64,000 nucleotides of DNA, from NCBI RefSeq assembly GCF_030272615.1, contig NC_081415.1, positions 626,015,740 through 626,079,739 on the forward strand, read 5' to 3'. Source of the DNA: Cryptomeria japonica. Taxonomy: Eukaryota; Streptophyta; Pinopsida; Cupressales; Cupressaceae. Shown here in pieces: positions 33,231 to 44,634 of this stretch (the stretch's first letter is position 1; every line of letters begins with the position of its first letter). Both the position numbers and the translations under genes were made by a program. A model generated the notes under the pieces. That model was not told where the DNA came from. It did not search any database and was given only the letters and a program-made list of their open reading frames with translations.

Positions 33231-35220
33231 TCCTTATTTATCCTCTAGTGGTGTATTGATCATGTCCCCTTTTATTGTATACACAATTGTTTTATAACGT
33301 ATTGATTATTGCCACTTGTGTTTCATTGGTATTATTAGACATGGAAATTGATTATTTTTTATTTATATGATATGTAGTGATGATTTTATGGATGCAATCT
33401 ACATGTCTTATGCATTATTTACATGGTTATTTATATTATTATGATGGATGTAGTATTTACATGATTATATGTTCTATATGTGCTTCATGCATTTATATGA
33501 TGATCTTGCATGCCTATGCTATTGAGATGTATGATTATGTTCTTGTTTTATGATATCATAAGATGTTATGCATAATGATATTATATTCATGTGATATGGA
33601 ATGCAGCTAATATGTGATGATGGATATGCTTATGAGATAATGTTACATGCATTTATGATAATTCTATATGCTTATATGATGGTTTATTTATATGATTGGT
33701 GTTAGTGAATTGATGATATGCGATGCACAGCAATATACGATGATGTAATATATGATTCAAAACAAACTGGTTATGCATATGATATGATATATACATATAG
33801 ATGAAAATGGTCCTATGTAATGGTGATGCTCATTTACTTTCTTATTTGTGTGCTTCTATATGATGATCATACCAGAAAAGATACTTAGAATGATGTGCCT
33901 ATATGATGTCATGTTATAAATGAAATGTTTATATGATATGCTTACGTGGAATGATGATTCTATGGATTTACAATATGTCTAAATGAAATTTGTTAAATAA
34001 GATGGCCCTAAGAAGAATAAATGGAATGAATCTAAAATGTTAAATAAGAAAAATTAAGATAATGATATAATGAAAATTGTTATAATGAAATGAATGCAAA
34101 TGGGATGAATGCAAAAAAAATGATTATATACAATGTAACTAACTATAATGCAACATGTGACTTTGTGATACAAGATGTACAAGATGTTATGCAACTAGAT
34201 GAAATGTAACTTAATGAATGATGCAATTTTTTTTGGTCAATGTCCATCGTAAAATATAGCAAAACCTCTAGAAAAATCTCCAGTCTTGAAAAGTCCATGA
34301 ATGCCACCTAAAATGAAATGCAATCTATCTTAAAGTGCTGTCCTAAAATGATGTGCAATCTATATGTAATCCGACAATGTCATCCTTTTAGTCATTCAAT
34401 TGTGCTTTTGTCATCGTTGAGTTTTTAAAATGTTTTAAGATAATACAACCATCAATGGTATAATTGAACCATGATGACCTAAGAATATCTTGCATGGATT
34501 TTGATATTGCAAGCTTTACAAGCATCTGGGTATAAAGACCAAGATGACCTGAGTACCGCTTGCATAAAACAAGAAAAAGTTTAATTCTATTCATATGTAG
34601 ATCCGAAATGCCTTCTTTGATCTTTTTATCCCTCATATCCTTAAACAATTCCATACATTACTAGGAATCAACTTACAAGCAGAAGACAAAGAAATGATCA
34701 TGTCTCCATCCTTACTCCTCTAGTCGATGACATCCTTGAGTTGCTAGGAGACACAATGCATAAATCAAAATACAATCAATGAACATGTATGCTGATGAAA
34801 TCAAATCATAATACAAGAAATATCATCCAAACATTGCTTTTGGTTTTTTGTTTTGGTTTGATTATTTTACTTCGCCTTTTTGATGTTGGATTGATGCTCA
34901 TGCTTGCAATCTTGATTATTGTGCTCTTATCATTGGGTGTTTTCCCATTTCATTTACTTCTATACACTCAATGGTAGGATGACCAAGATCAAGATTTTTG
35001 CCCCCAGTTACAAAACAAACCAGTTATTATGGATGTGTACATTGATCGTCAATACATGGTCTAGTTTTGCTTTCAGGGTTGTTTAGATAGTTTGGGACAG
35101 TGACTACGCCAAGTGTATCCAAAAATTCTACTTCTTGCTGATAAATTGTTGATGGCTAGAATGAATGGATGAAGTGGGATGCAAAAGAGCACAAATGGGT
35201 GTGGAGGCATGAAGTGCAAG
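33231..35220. other. AT-rich 3' non-coding region of the truncated Tat element
   Basis: Between PMD copy 2 and the pol end. Rich in ATATGATG-like words, comparable to the stretch at 42900-44200 in the next element. No domain found; the short ORFs at 34388-34977 are unlikely to be genes. Confidence 0.6.
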
Positions 35221-35540
35221 TGCATTGACAAATGGAGAAACTGATCTAAGACATGTAGTGCCTATTTCCAGGTTTTCATCACTTGTTTTTATAACAATTT
35301 TTTTTTTTCATTTTTTTTTTTTTCACTTTTTTTGTGTTTTTCTGATTTTTCAATTTTTTTGTATTTTTCTAGTTTTTCAATTTTTTGTATTTTTTTATTT
35401 TTCACTTTTTTGGTATTTTTTTTTATTTTTCACCTTTTTTGTATTTTTCTGATTTTTGGAAAGGCTTTATGCATAAAACTTCTTGAGATGATGGGTCTTG
35501 ATAGGCTCATCAAGTACATCACCTTTTGGAGTGAAGGTTG
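35221..35540 (-). other. Post-pol motif and T-rich tract
   Basis: On the minus strand, ATGAAAACCTGGAAATAGGCAC lies at about 35260-35282, the motif seen after pol in the two other Tat elements. It is followed by a long T-rich tract (35295-35455; A-rich in element sense), as in those elements. The phenylalanine-rich ORFs here are artefacts of the tract. Confidence 0.75.
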
Positions 35541-35845
35541 ATATGCGTCAGATTCATAAACAACCACAATGATAAAAGTACCTAACCAGCTAGCCTCAAA
35601 TTTTCCTTTCTATGTTTGATCATGTTGGTTGTGAGGGTTCTCCTCTCAATACAAGATCACCTATTTATAATTCTCAGTGCTTGAATTTTTTGTTATAGCT
35701 CTTGGATATCCTCTGTTGATAGGCCCTAAAATAGTCTAGTGCTTGTTGTCGACACTCATCTAACAACTCCAATTCTTGTAGCCTAGATATCCTTTATTCC
35801 TCATCTAATACTAGCCCCTTCATTGATATTATAAGAAAAGGTAAT
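35541..35845 (-). pseudogene. Tat integrase C-terminus (truncated)
   Basis: Minus-strand reading gives KGKFEASWLGTF (compare KGKFEPNWLGPY in the 1351-aa protein) followed upstream by worn integrase C-terminal sequence. Homology ends abruptly at 35845 against a copia LTR fragment, so the rest of pol and gag of this element was lost. Confidence 0.7.
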
Positions 35846-35961
35846 TTCACTAGCTCTTCCTACCGGTTCCAAAACAACATTACAACAACATCATTACTGG
35901 TTAATTGACATCAATAACAATATAACAAATCATTAATGCAATCTTCATGCAAATGCCAACA
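35846..35961 (-). repeat. copia-3 3' LTR fragment
   Basis: The first 116 bp (element sense) of an LTR matching copia-1 LTR 4922-5039 from TTTCACTAGCTC onward. Truncated at 35846 by the junction with the Tat element. The outer end TGTTGGCATTTG directly follows the polypurine tract. Confidence 0.88.
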
Positions 35962-36369
35962 ATCTCCCCCTTTGGCATTGATGGCAATACAAATATCAAT
36001 ACCATTGATTGTTGTGATTATGAATAGGAATCTTGGTTTACATTTTACCATGTACTCTCCTTGTCTTACATTTGTCTTCAGTTTGTCTTTAGTTACTAGC
36101 TAGTTGTACATCTTGCCTTTTTCAGTCATACAATTCTGCTCACAATGATCACATAGTTCTTCTACCCCTTTGACAACAATGCCAAAGTGAAAGTAAAACA
36201 TGCAATGTAAAACTTCATTGTTTAGCATCAACATCCTGCAACTTGATGCTCCCCCTGTGGAATAAATCCACTTCTATACCAATCCTGTTATAAAAGTCTG
36301 CAAGTAGCTCCGAGACTAATGTAATCTACATCATGCTCAATTTACCTCATGAAGAGGTACAACTCCTAC
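35962..36369 (-). other. copia-3 polypurine tract and 3' untranslated region
   Basis: The minus strand reads ATGCCAAAGGGGGAGAT (35962-35978) into the LTR. A second, weaker ACAGGGGGAGCATC (complement of about 36245-36258) lies upstream, again the multiple-tract arrangement of Sirevirus-like elements. No ORF. Confidence 0.75.
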
Positions 36370-37147
36370 CTAACTTCTAAGATACTCAAAAGTAGTCTTA
36401 GACAGAGGTTTAGTAAAGATATTTGTAAGCTTCTCCTTGGTAGAAACATGCCTTAAGATCACATATTTACTCTGCACTTTTTTGCTCAAGAAATGATACT
36501 TCAATTCAATGTGCTTGGCTTGTGCATGCAAGACAGGGTTCTTTGAAATATTTATGACACTGGTATTGTCACATAAGATATTTATAGGTTCTGTAAACTT
36601 CATCTTAAAACCTTCCAAAATGTGCCTCATCCAAATATCCTAGGTACAATTCATATAAGCTGCAACATACTCAGCTTGAGCAGTAGACTGTGAAATACAA
36701 CTCTACTTCTTGCTACTCCATGAACAAGTCTTCCTCCCAGAAAGAATGCTCCACCGGTTGTGCTTTTCTGATCATCAACATTACCTGCCCCTTCTGCATC
36801 TATGTACACCTTCATATCAAAGTTTCCTTCATATGGATACCATAATCCATAGTCAACAGTACCTTTCAGATATCTGAAAATCCTATTGGTAGCTATCAAA
36901 TGTGTTCCCTTCAGATTCTTCTGAAATCTTGCAACTAGACCAACTGCATGAGCTATATCCAGTCTGCTATGAACAACATAGTGCAATTTTCCAATCATTG
37001 ACTTATACTCTTTCCCATCAACAAATGTGGCCTCATGTTCCTTAGATAACTTACAACCTGTAACCATTGGTGTCCCAACTAGTTTACAATCACTCATACC
37101 AAATGTCTTTAATACCTCCTGCACATACTTGGACTATGTGATGAAAA
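36370..37147 (-). pseudogene. copia-3 RT C-terminus and RNase H
   Basis: Two open pieces. 36651-37124 is the RT/RNase H connection and first half of RNase H (LKTFGMSDCKLVGTPMV, YKSMIGKLHYVVHSRLDIA, VDYGLWYPYEGNFDMKVY with an AEGAG that replaces the usual DADWAG). 36370-36630 is the rest (FKMKFTEPINILCDNTSVI, LHAQAKHIELKYHFL, HVSTKEKLTNIFTKPL). The frame reads up to 37147, where the Tat LTR interrupts it; the remaining RT should resume beyond the right edge of the window. Confidence 0.9.
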
Positions 37148-38667
37148 TGTAGACATCTAAAAATGGTCAACACTTGCAGAGTCATACTTTAACATCTGTG
37201 CATTGCCTTATTTTTTTTAGGGTTCTTGCGTCGCATTAACATTTCTTCTATGTTGCGCACTTGGTCTTTATCATTTGTGAGCATCGAGTCATTCTTCTAC
37301 ATTCCTCATTTTTCTTGCTTTCAAATTTGGTCTTGTTGATAATAATCTTCAATCATGATTTTGGTCGATCTTATCCCGTCGCATCAATGTGCGTGCTCAT
37401 TTGGCATATTTTGACATCATCAATCCTAATCGATGATAGAGTTAGGGTTTTGTCCTCTTGTCAATATTTTCATCTTGCGATCGATTCATCATCGATCCTC
37501 GTCCTTTTCAATCTCATCATTTTGTGATCAATTTGTCATCGATCGTTGTTCTTATCAATCTCGTCAATTTTGCGATCGATTTGTCATCGATCATTGTCCT
37601 TTTCAATCATGTCAATTTGGATCAATTATTGTTCCTCATCAATTGGTGCCTATCAATTTGGTCTCTTTATCAATCTTGGTCAATTCTTCAACCAATCTCA
37701 ATCGTTGGTCTCTTTATCAATCTTGGTCAATTTATCAATCAAATCATTTATCAGCATTGGTCCTTTGTCAGTCAAAATCATGATCAAATCGACCCTACAT
37801 CAATTATCTTTTGTCAAGACCTAATTGTCGTCCTTGCATTTCTAATTCATCTTCTAGGGTTTTATGATTTATTCATTTAATCTTGTTTGTCATTTTCCCT
37901 CTAGGTTAAATAATTTATTTATTTATCCTAAGTCTTCTTGTCACAATTAAATTTTTATTTAATTGGCTAATTAATTCCCCCTCTTTTTGTGAATTAATTA
38001 ATGAATGAAAAATTATTAATTAATTTACCTAATTTTCATCAATTTCTAATTTCCTAATTTCCAATTCATCTAATTTTCTATTTTCTCCTATTTTTCTAAT
38101 ATTTCCCCTAATTTCATGGGAATGACATTTCAATATTGTCATAATTTGTCATAATTTGTCAATCAATCAATTTTGCATATCAACCTTGTCAATTTTGTCA
38201 TAATTTGTCAATCAATCAATCTTGCATAGAAAGTGTTAATTTGTCATAATTTGTCATATTTATCATTCTTGATTTGAAATTTCCTTTCGAATCTCTTCAT
38301 GCTAATCTTGTCATCTCTCCAATTTGTCTATAAATTGGATGAATTTCTTCAATCAAAGGATCTGATCAATCAATCACGCTTCTAGTATCCTTACACTGTC
38401 ATCTTGTCTTGTCAATCTTGCTTTCATCTCATGCTTATGCACTTGTAGGTGAAATCCACAAACAAAGAAATTTGAAGGAGAAAGAAGGACAATGGAAAAT
38501 TCTAGAGACGACATTCATGTTTGCGATGGTTTGCATTTGGTTTAAATGTTTTATTTTCAGTATCTCTATTGAATGTTTTTAGGATTGTTATCACTGCAAT
38601 TTTGTTTTTGTGGTTGAGCTAGTGTAAATTCCTATTTACTTTGATGATTTCCAAATTCCTATCTACA
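37148..38667 (+). repeat. LTR A, plus orientation, left arm of an LTR palindrome
   Basis: 1520 bp, starting TGTAGACATCTAAAAATGGTC and ending CTATCTACA. It is preceded by copia-3 RT sequence, not by a polypurine tract, so it is a 5' LTR. TATAAATT at 38329. Internal repeats: a 47-bp unit around GCGATCGATTTGTCATCGATC at 37485-37630 and TTTGTCATAATTTGTCAATC repeats at 38140-38260. ORFs listed across it on both strands are repeat artefacts. Confidence 0.9.
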
Positions 38668-38684
38668 ATAATTGGTGAACCCAA
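38668..38684 (+). other. 17-bp spacer holding a primer-binding-site start
   Basis: ATAATTGGTGAACCCAA separates the two inverted LTRs. TGGTGAACC matches the primer site of the minus-strand element near 59872-59880 (TTGGTGAACCGGACGTG). So LTR A is followed by the start of its own primer site and then directly by the inverted LTR B. Confidence 0.8.
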
Positions 38685-40181
38685 TGTAGATAGGAATTTG
38701 GAATTCATCAAAGCAATAGATATTAGACTAGCTCAATCACAAAAACTAGATTGCAATGATAAGAAATCCTAAAAACATTCAATAGAGATATGAAGACAAG
38801 ATAATCAAACCAAATGCAAACCATTACAAATGTGAATATCTCCTCCATAATTCTCCATTGTCCTTCTTTCTCCTTCAAATTGCTTTGTTTGTGGATTTCA
38901 CCTACAAGTGCATAAGCATGAGATGAAAGCAAGATTGACAAGACGAGATGACAACGTAAGGATACTAGAAGCGTGATTGATTGATCAAATCCTTTGATTG
39001 AAGAAATTCATCCAATTTATAGACAAATTGGAGAGATGACAAGATTAGCATGAAGAGATTCGAAAGGAAATTTCAAATCAAGAATGACAAATATAACAAA
39101 TTATGACAAATTAACACTTTCTATGCAAGATTGATTGATTGACAAATTATGACAAAATTGACAAGGTTGCTATGCAAAATTGATTGATTGACAAATTATG
39201 ACAAATTATGACAAGATTGAAATGTCATTCCCATGAAATTAGGGGAAATATTAGAAAAATAGGAGAAAATAGAAAATTAGATGAATTGGAAATTAGGAAA
39301 TTAGAAATTGATGAAAATTAGGTAAATTAATTAATAATTTTTCATTCATTAATTAATTCACAAAAAGAGGGGGAATTAATTAGCCAATTAAATAAAAATT
39401 TAATTGTGACAAGAAGACTTAGGATAAATAAATAAATTATTTAACCTAGAGGGAAAATGACAAACAAGATTAAATGAATAAATCATAAAACCCTAGAAGA
39501 TGAATTAGAAATGCAAGGATGACAATTAGGTCTTGACAAAAGATAATTGATGTAGGGTCGATTTGATCATGATTTTGACTGACAAAGGACCAATGCTGAT
39601 AAATGATTTGATTGATAAATTGACCAAGATTGATAAAGAGACCAAATTGATAGGCACCAATTGACGAGGAACAATAATTGATCCAAATTGACATGATTTA
39701 AAAGGACAACAATCGATGACAAATCGATCGCAAAATTGACGAGATTGACAAGAACAACGATCGATGACAAATCGATCGCAAAATGACGAGATTGAAAAGG
39801 ACGAGGATCGATGATGAATCGATTGCAAGATGACAAGATTGACAAGAGGACAAAACCCTTATTCTATCATCTATTAGGATTGACGATGTCCAAAATGAAA
39901 TCGAATTGATGATGTCAAAATATGCCAAATGAGCACACACATTGATGCGACAGGATAAGATCGACCAAAATCATGACTGAAGATTATTATCAACAAGACC
40001 AAATTTGAAAGAGAGAAAAATGAGGAATGTAGAAGAATGACTCGATGCTCACAAATGATAAAGACCAAGTGCGCAACATAGATGAAATGTTAATGCGATG
40101 CAAGAACCCTAAAAAAAATAAGGCAATGCGCAAATGTTAAAGTATGACTCCACAAGCGTTGACCATTTTTAGATGTCTACA
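38685..40181 (-). repeat. LTR B, minus orientation, 3' LTR of the minus-strand Tat element
   Basis: 1497 bp, the inverted counterpart of LTR A. By eye several percent divergence plus indels: B has about 25 extra bases near 39893-39920, A has an extra block of about 46 bases near 37686-37735. A polypurine tract at 40182 precedes it in element sense, so it is a 3' LTR. The TATA-like box is at 39014-39021. Confidence 0.9.
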
Positions 40182-40198
40182 TTTTGCCCCTCTTTGAG
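40182..40198 (-). other. Polypurine tract of the minus-strand Tat element
   Basis: The minus strand reads CTCAAAGAGGGGCAAAA directly into LTR B. Confidence 0.9.
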
Positions 40199-40966
40199 AT
40201 AATGCGATTCTAAGCATTGTTTCAAAGAACAATAATGAAAATGCCCCAGACAATAACGATGACATATGCATGCCCCCTCAAGGAATTGGCTAGAAACATC
40301 CAGAAAAGAGGCCAATTGATCGATAAGAATGATAGAAAATGGTAGGATCAAACGGATCAAGAATTGAAGGTCGGATGCATGGATGACAAGCAATGGAAGG
40401 TGTAAAAGACCACGACCAGCATAAGATGGAGAGGGTGCATGTCCATCTATGCACTGCATAAAGATCTATAAATGAGACAAGGAGAAGGAAAATAGCTCAT
40501 TTGCACTAGCCAAAGTGGAGGATTTGTTGCTCTGGAAAAGGACCCTTGCATAGAGATGGTGAACATTCCAATGGTAGATCACCTCGGGGAATGCATACAC
40601 ACCTACAGATAACTAGACGATGCGAAAGCAGCAGTATGTATCTCAAAAACCCATATTGTCAATTTCATGAATTTAACTGGATTGCGAGACATTGCAGGGC
40701 CCACAAGGAATGAAAAAAAAGGACTTCTACGCCTGTGTGGGCGCATTCTGTGCTTGTGTAGGATGTTCTATGCCTATGTAGGGTACACAGGAGTAGTTGT
40801 GCACTGAAAACACCAATTTGATCGAAAATAGCGCGCGGATGATCCTGAAAAGAGGGATAAGGGTAGGATAGGTCAAGATAGATAAGAAAAACCCTGATTT
40901 GTGCATGAAACAAGGAAATGTAGCCCTTAGGAGAAAACCCTAAAACTAACAAAGTGTGCCCCAATT
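40199..40966. other. Region upstream of PMD copy 3, with CTGTG motifs
   Basis: At 40722-40790 the plus strand has ACGCCTGTGTGGGCGCATTC, TGTGCTTGTGTAGG and TGCCTATGTAGGG, the same kind of motif as in the gag leaders, placed about 180-240 bases before the PMD start. The 108-codon ORF on the opposite strand is probably incidental. Confidence 0.6.
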
Positions 40967-42814
40967 GTGATGCAGAGTCGACAGTATCCATTCATTACAC
41001 AAGGGAATAGACCCAACTGCTTCATGTTGCGATATAGACTCAGGAGCACAGACAGAGATACATTAGCAGGACTTGGATTATACTATATCACATTCATGCC
41101 CAAGATTAGGGCAAACACAAGACTGCTTACCACATTGGCAGAGCGATGGCATTCAGAGACTTCCTCTTTCCATCTGGCGACTGGAGAGGCGACTGTGACA
41201 CTAGAGGACGTGTGGCGTATCCTCTGCATTCTGATTCATGGGGAGATGATAGAATATGACCCAGTGATAGGGAGAGACATGTTGTGCAGATTATTTGAGT
41301 GCGACACAGATGATCTAGATATCGTAGAGAGCGAGATCGGCTGGGAGACCATGGCTGTAGAGTACGATCGGCGATATGTGGTGATAGCAGTGGTTATATC
41401 ATGCCTATTAGCAGGGGATAGATGAGGACATGGATTCCCTATTGGATGGGGAAGAGTGCTAGAGAAAATGGCGACAGAGGGGACTGTGTATGAATGGGGA
41501 CCATGTGTGCTTGCCATGCTATATTTTCAATTGCATCAGATAACATATCAGGGGGTGCAGACTTTGAGTTGTGGGGTCACACTATTACAGGTATGGGCAT
41601 TTGAGAACATAGCCATATGTCGACCGATTGTAGAGAGACAGATAGTACCACATCGACCATATGTGTACAGTTATGGGGGAGCACTGAGACAGGGTCCTTT
41701 TGGATACATATTGTATTGGCGACATGAGCTAGACAGATTGAGAGAGTTCACATGGAGGCCATATTTTGATTGCCCTGGATGGTCAGATGATAGTGATGAG
41801 CTACCATATTGTAGATAGGAGAGATACCTGATTGGGAAACTAATGAATCGCCAAAGAGTGATTGAGATGTACCTGCTAGAGAGAGTTAGACAACAATTTA
41901 GAGAGAGGTAGGATGTACCAAGAGGGACTGCACACTTTGCCCGATCTCACAGAGAGATGAGTCAGTGGGGGAGGATGATTCAGCCACACATAGCATATGC
42001 TGACTTCACATAGCTACAACAAAGATAGTGGGATTGGAGATCAGATGTGGTGGACATCGAGATGACAGTGGAGTATGAGCGATGGTTTGCACGATGATGG
42101 CCAGTGCCATTGACAGATCCTGATATTCCAGTACCTAGAAGACAGGAGGACTTCCCACTCGCTGGAGAGGAGGAGGGAGATGATGAGGATAGAGGGGATG
42201 ATGAGGAGGATGAAAAGGATGGAGGGGATGATGAGGAGTATGATGAGGATGGAGATGAGGACGAGGAGGATGAGCCAGATCTAGCCGATCAGGAGGCATT
42301 ACAGGATATACCCATAGAGCCAAAGACAATTAGCATAGAGGAGATGGAGATATGTAGGGCCACCATAGCGAGTTAGCATGATCACATTGTGATAGTAGAG
42401 AGACAAAATTTTATCTTGAGGATAGAACAAGATCAGTTCAGAACAGAGATAGCCAGACTAATAGTGGCTTGAGATACAGCGATAGCCTAGGCACAGCAAG
42501 CAGAGCAGAGAGTAACTGAGTATATTGGGTCGATTAGGGATGCCAGTGCACGTGAGATGACACAGATGTTGGTAGAGACCAAAGAGGAGATACACCATTG
42601 GAGGACACTATATGAGAGTGCAGTTCCACTAGAGTAGAGAGCAACATCATATCGGGCACGATCGGGGACAGAGAGCAGGCCACGCTCTCGGAGGTCAGTG
42701 AGCAGCATGGGGGTGAGTGGACCTATGAGACCACCATAACTAGGACCTGGGGTAGGAGGGACATCATCCTTGAGACATGGCAGGGATGAGGAGGATAGAG
42801 GAAGCACCCAGTGA
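40967..42814 (+). pseudogene. Antisense plant mobile domain (PMD) ORF, copy 3 (nearly full length)
   Basis: A single frame of 616 codons from ATG 40967 to TGA 42814, broken by about eleven nonsense codons, all explainable by C-to-T or G-to-A. N-terminal PMD motifs: LLTTLAERWHSETSSFHL, GEATVTLEDVWRILCI. Middle: LLQVWAFENIAICRP and YILYWRHELDRLREF. Then FARSHREMSQWGR and YERWFAR-x-WPVPLTDPD. The C-terminal third is acidic (DDEEDEKDGGDDEEYDEDG near 42200) and ends in a Gln/Glu-rich, coiled-coil-like tail. It is the most complete of the three PMD copies and lies antisense between pol and 3' LTR of the minus-strand Tat element. Function in the element is unknown; PMD proteins of plants act in gene silencing and genome stability. 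Confidence 0.85.
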
Positions 42815-44450
42815 CAGAGGCACGTGCTCCTTATGACAGAGACGTATATAGTGTGACATTGTGTAGTCAGCCTGCTGGCCATACATAGGACAGACAGTCC
42901 AATTTTGTACTCCAATATTTTTTTGATATATGATATGATATGCAGCTATATGATGGGATGCAATGTGTTATGGCTTATGTTTACTTTCCATGTATGGATG
43001 GCTTATGCACTGTTTATGTACCATTGTGGAACATGTATGAATATATTTTTGTGTTTTTTTTTTTTTGATGCATTTATAATATGAAATGGATGAAATACTT
43101 GATATAATGCAAATGTACTAATCAATGAATGTAAGATGTAGCTTATGTTTTTTTTTGTAGAGATTGGAGAACTAGACTGAACTGACTACCCAAACTGATG
43201 GAAGAAATGTTAGTAAGAAGAAATTAGATAGAGGACAGTTAGAGGTGAAGAAAAACTTGCTTTCACCAATGCATAGAAGTAGGTGAGAACAGTTATTTAA
43301 TGTGGCAAAACGGATGCAGCGCAACATGGCAATGAAGTCCAGAGCGATAATGCAATCCCTTTGCGTAAGAGAGACACATCGCACACAAGGAATGAGTGAA
43401 TCATCCTAGGGTGCATACATCAAGGGTCGAGGTATGTGCGGCATTCAAAGAGTGAACATACTTATCACAGACACCCAATGATATAGTTGCCCCAGTTTGT
43501 GACAAACATTCCACAAACAACAAACACAACAAAAAAAAAAAAAAAGGGACCATGAACCATCCCGGTCACTCTAAATCACTCAGTGACATCCTCGAGCAAC
43601 ATAGGAACATGATCGAAGCCAAAGATAAATTAGTAAAAAGATAAGACAATACTAATTCAACCAAGTCAAATAAACAGTCTGATCACCATTGTCAAAGGTG
43701 GAAAACAAGAATGATCATGTTGTCTGGTTTCAGGGAATGCGGTACCCCGTCTAAGACAAGACACAGTCTGGTTTCGAGTATACCACACCTTGTATAAGAC
43801 CCATGATAGTAGTGAAAAGGACAAATGATATTGATGTTGATTGATGGATATGACAAGTTTAATCAGTTTGAATGTTTGGTTTGATCGAAAAGTTCATCTG
43901 TTAATGCATGATTTCATTAAAGCGTAGTGTTTGATTGATTGTCATTGAATGTATGCTCAGCGATCTAGCTATGCACAAAGGCGATATTTTTGTTTTGTTT
44001 TTGTCGAGTTTTTACCATTTTTTTGTTCATTTTTCAGGACTTTATATGACTTTTTAGGGATTTTTTTCAGGGCATTATTTGATTTTTAGAGATTTTTTTA
44101 GGACATTATATGATTTTTTTGGATTAATTCAGGAAATTTTTCAATTTTTTTGGATTTTTTTCAGGACATTATATGATTTTTAGGGATATTTTTTAGGACA
44201 TTTTGCGAGTTGAAAGCTCCAGTAATTGATCATGACAAGGGGAGCATACCCAATGAACATTTGAAAAATATATACAGTGACCAGGACCAAAACATATGCA
44301 CAAGGACTGGAAACCTAATTATGCAAGATAATGATGTTGACCACGCACAGGCCTGGAACAGAACATTGGGTCAGGACAAGGATAAGCATGATAAAGTTGT
44401 AGGGTCATGATAGATGACGAAGCAATAATCTTTTACACATGGTGCCTATT
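42815..44450. other. 3' non-coding region of the minus-strand Tat element
   Basis: AT-rich, with T runs at 43058-43068 and 43147-43156, and a zone of TTTTTAGGGATTTTTTTCAGG-like repeats at 44020-44200 (GGACATTATATGATTTTT several times). No protein domain recognised on either strand. Confidence 0.6.
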
Positions 44451-44634
44451 TGCCAGGTTTTCACCATGGTACTTGCCCAAAGCGCCTGTTTGCCAGGTTT
44501 TCACTAGAGGGCGAATTATTTTTCTTTACTTTTTTTGTTCTTTTCAATTTTTCACTTTTTTTTGTATTTTGTTGGGCTTTTTTGATTTTTTTATTTTTTT
44601 TCAGGATCATATTTGAAAAACTGCTGACAAAAAA
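44451..44634 (-). other. Post-pol motif and T-rich tract
   Basis: The minus strand has GTGAAAACCTGGCAAACAGGCG and ATGGTGAAAACCTGGCAAATAGG (about 44445-44510) next to an A-rich tract (T-rich on the plus strand, 44515-44605). Same arrangement as at 12690-12910 and 35260-35455. Confidence 0.8.

Noticed and set aside
35225-35541. Phenylalanine-rich ORFs resembling membrane proteins
   Set aside because: They are translations of a T-rich tract that also occurs, worn differently, after pol in the other Tat elements.
37261-37880. Several Ser/Ile-rich ORFs in LTR A and their mirror ORFs in LTR B (39470-40068)
   Set aside because: They come from short tandem repeats in the LTRs and are interrupted or shifted between the two arms.
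42135-42329. His/Pro-rich minus-strand ORF
   Set aside because: Shadow of the acidic Asp/Glu-rich stretch of PMD copy 3.
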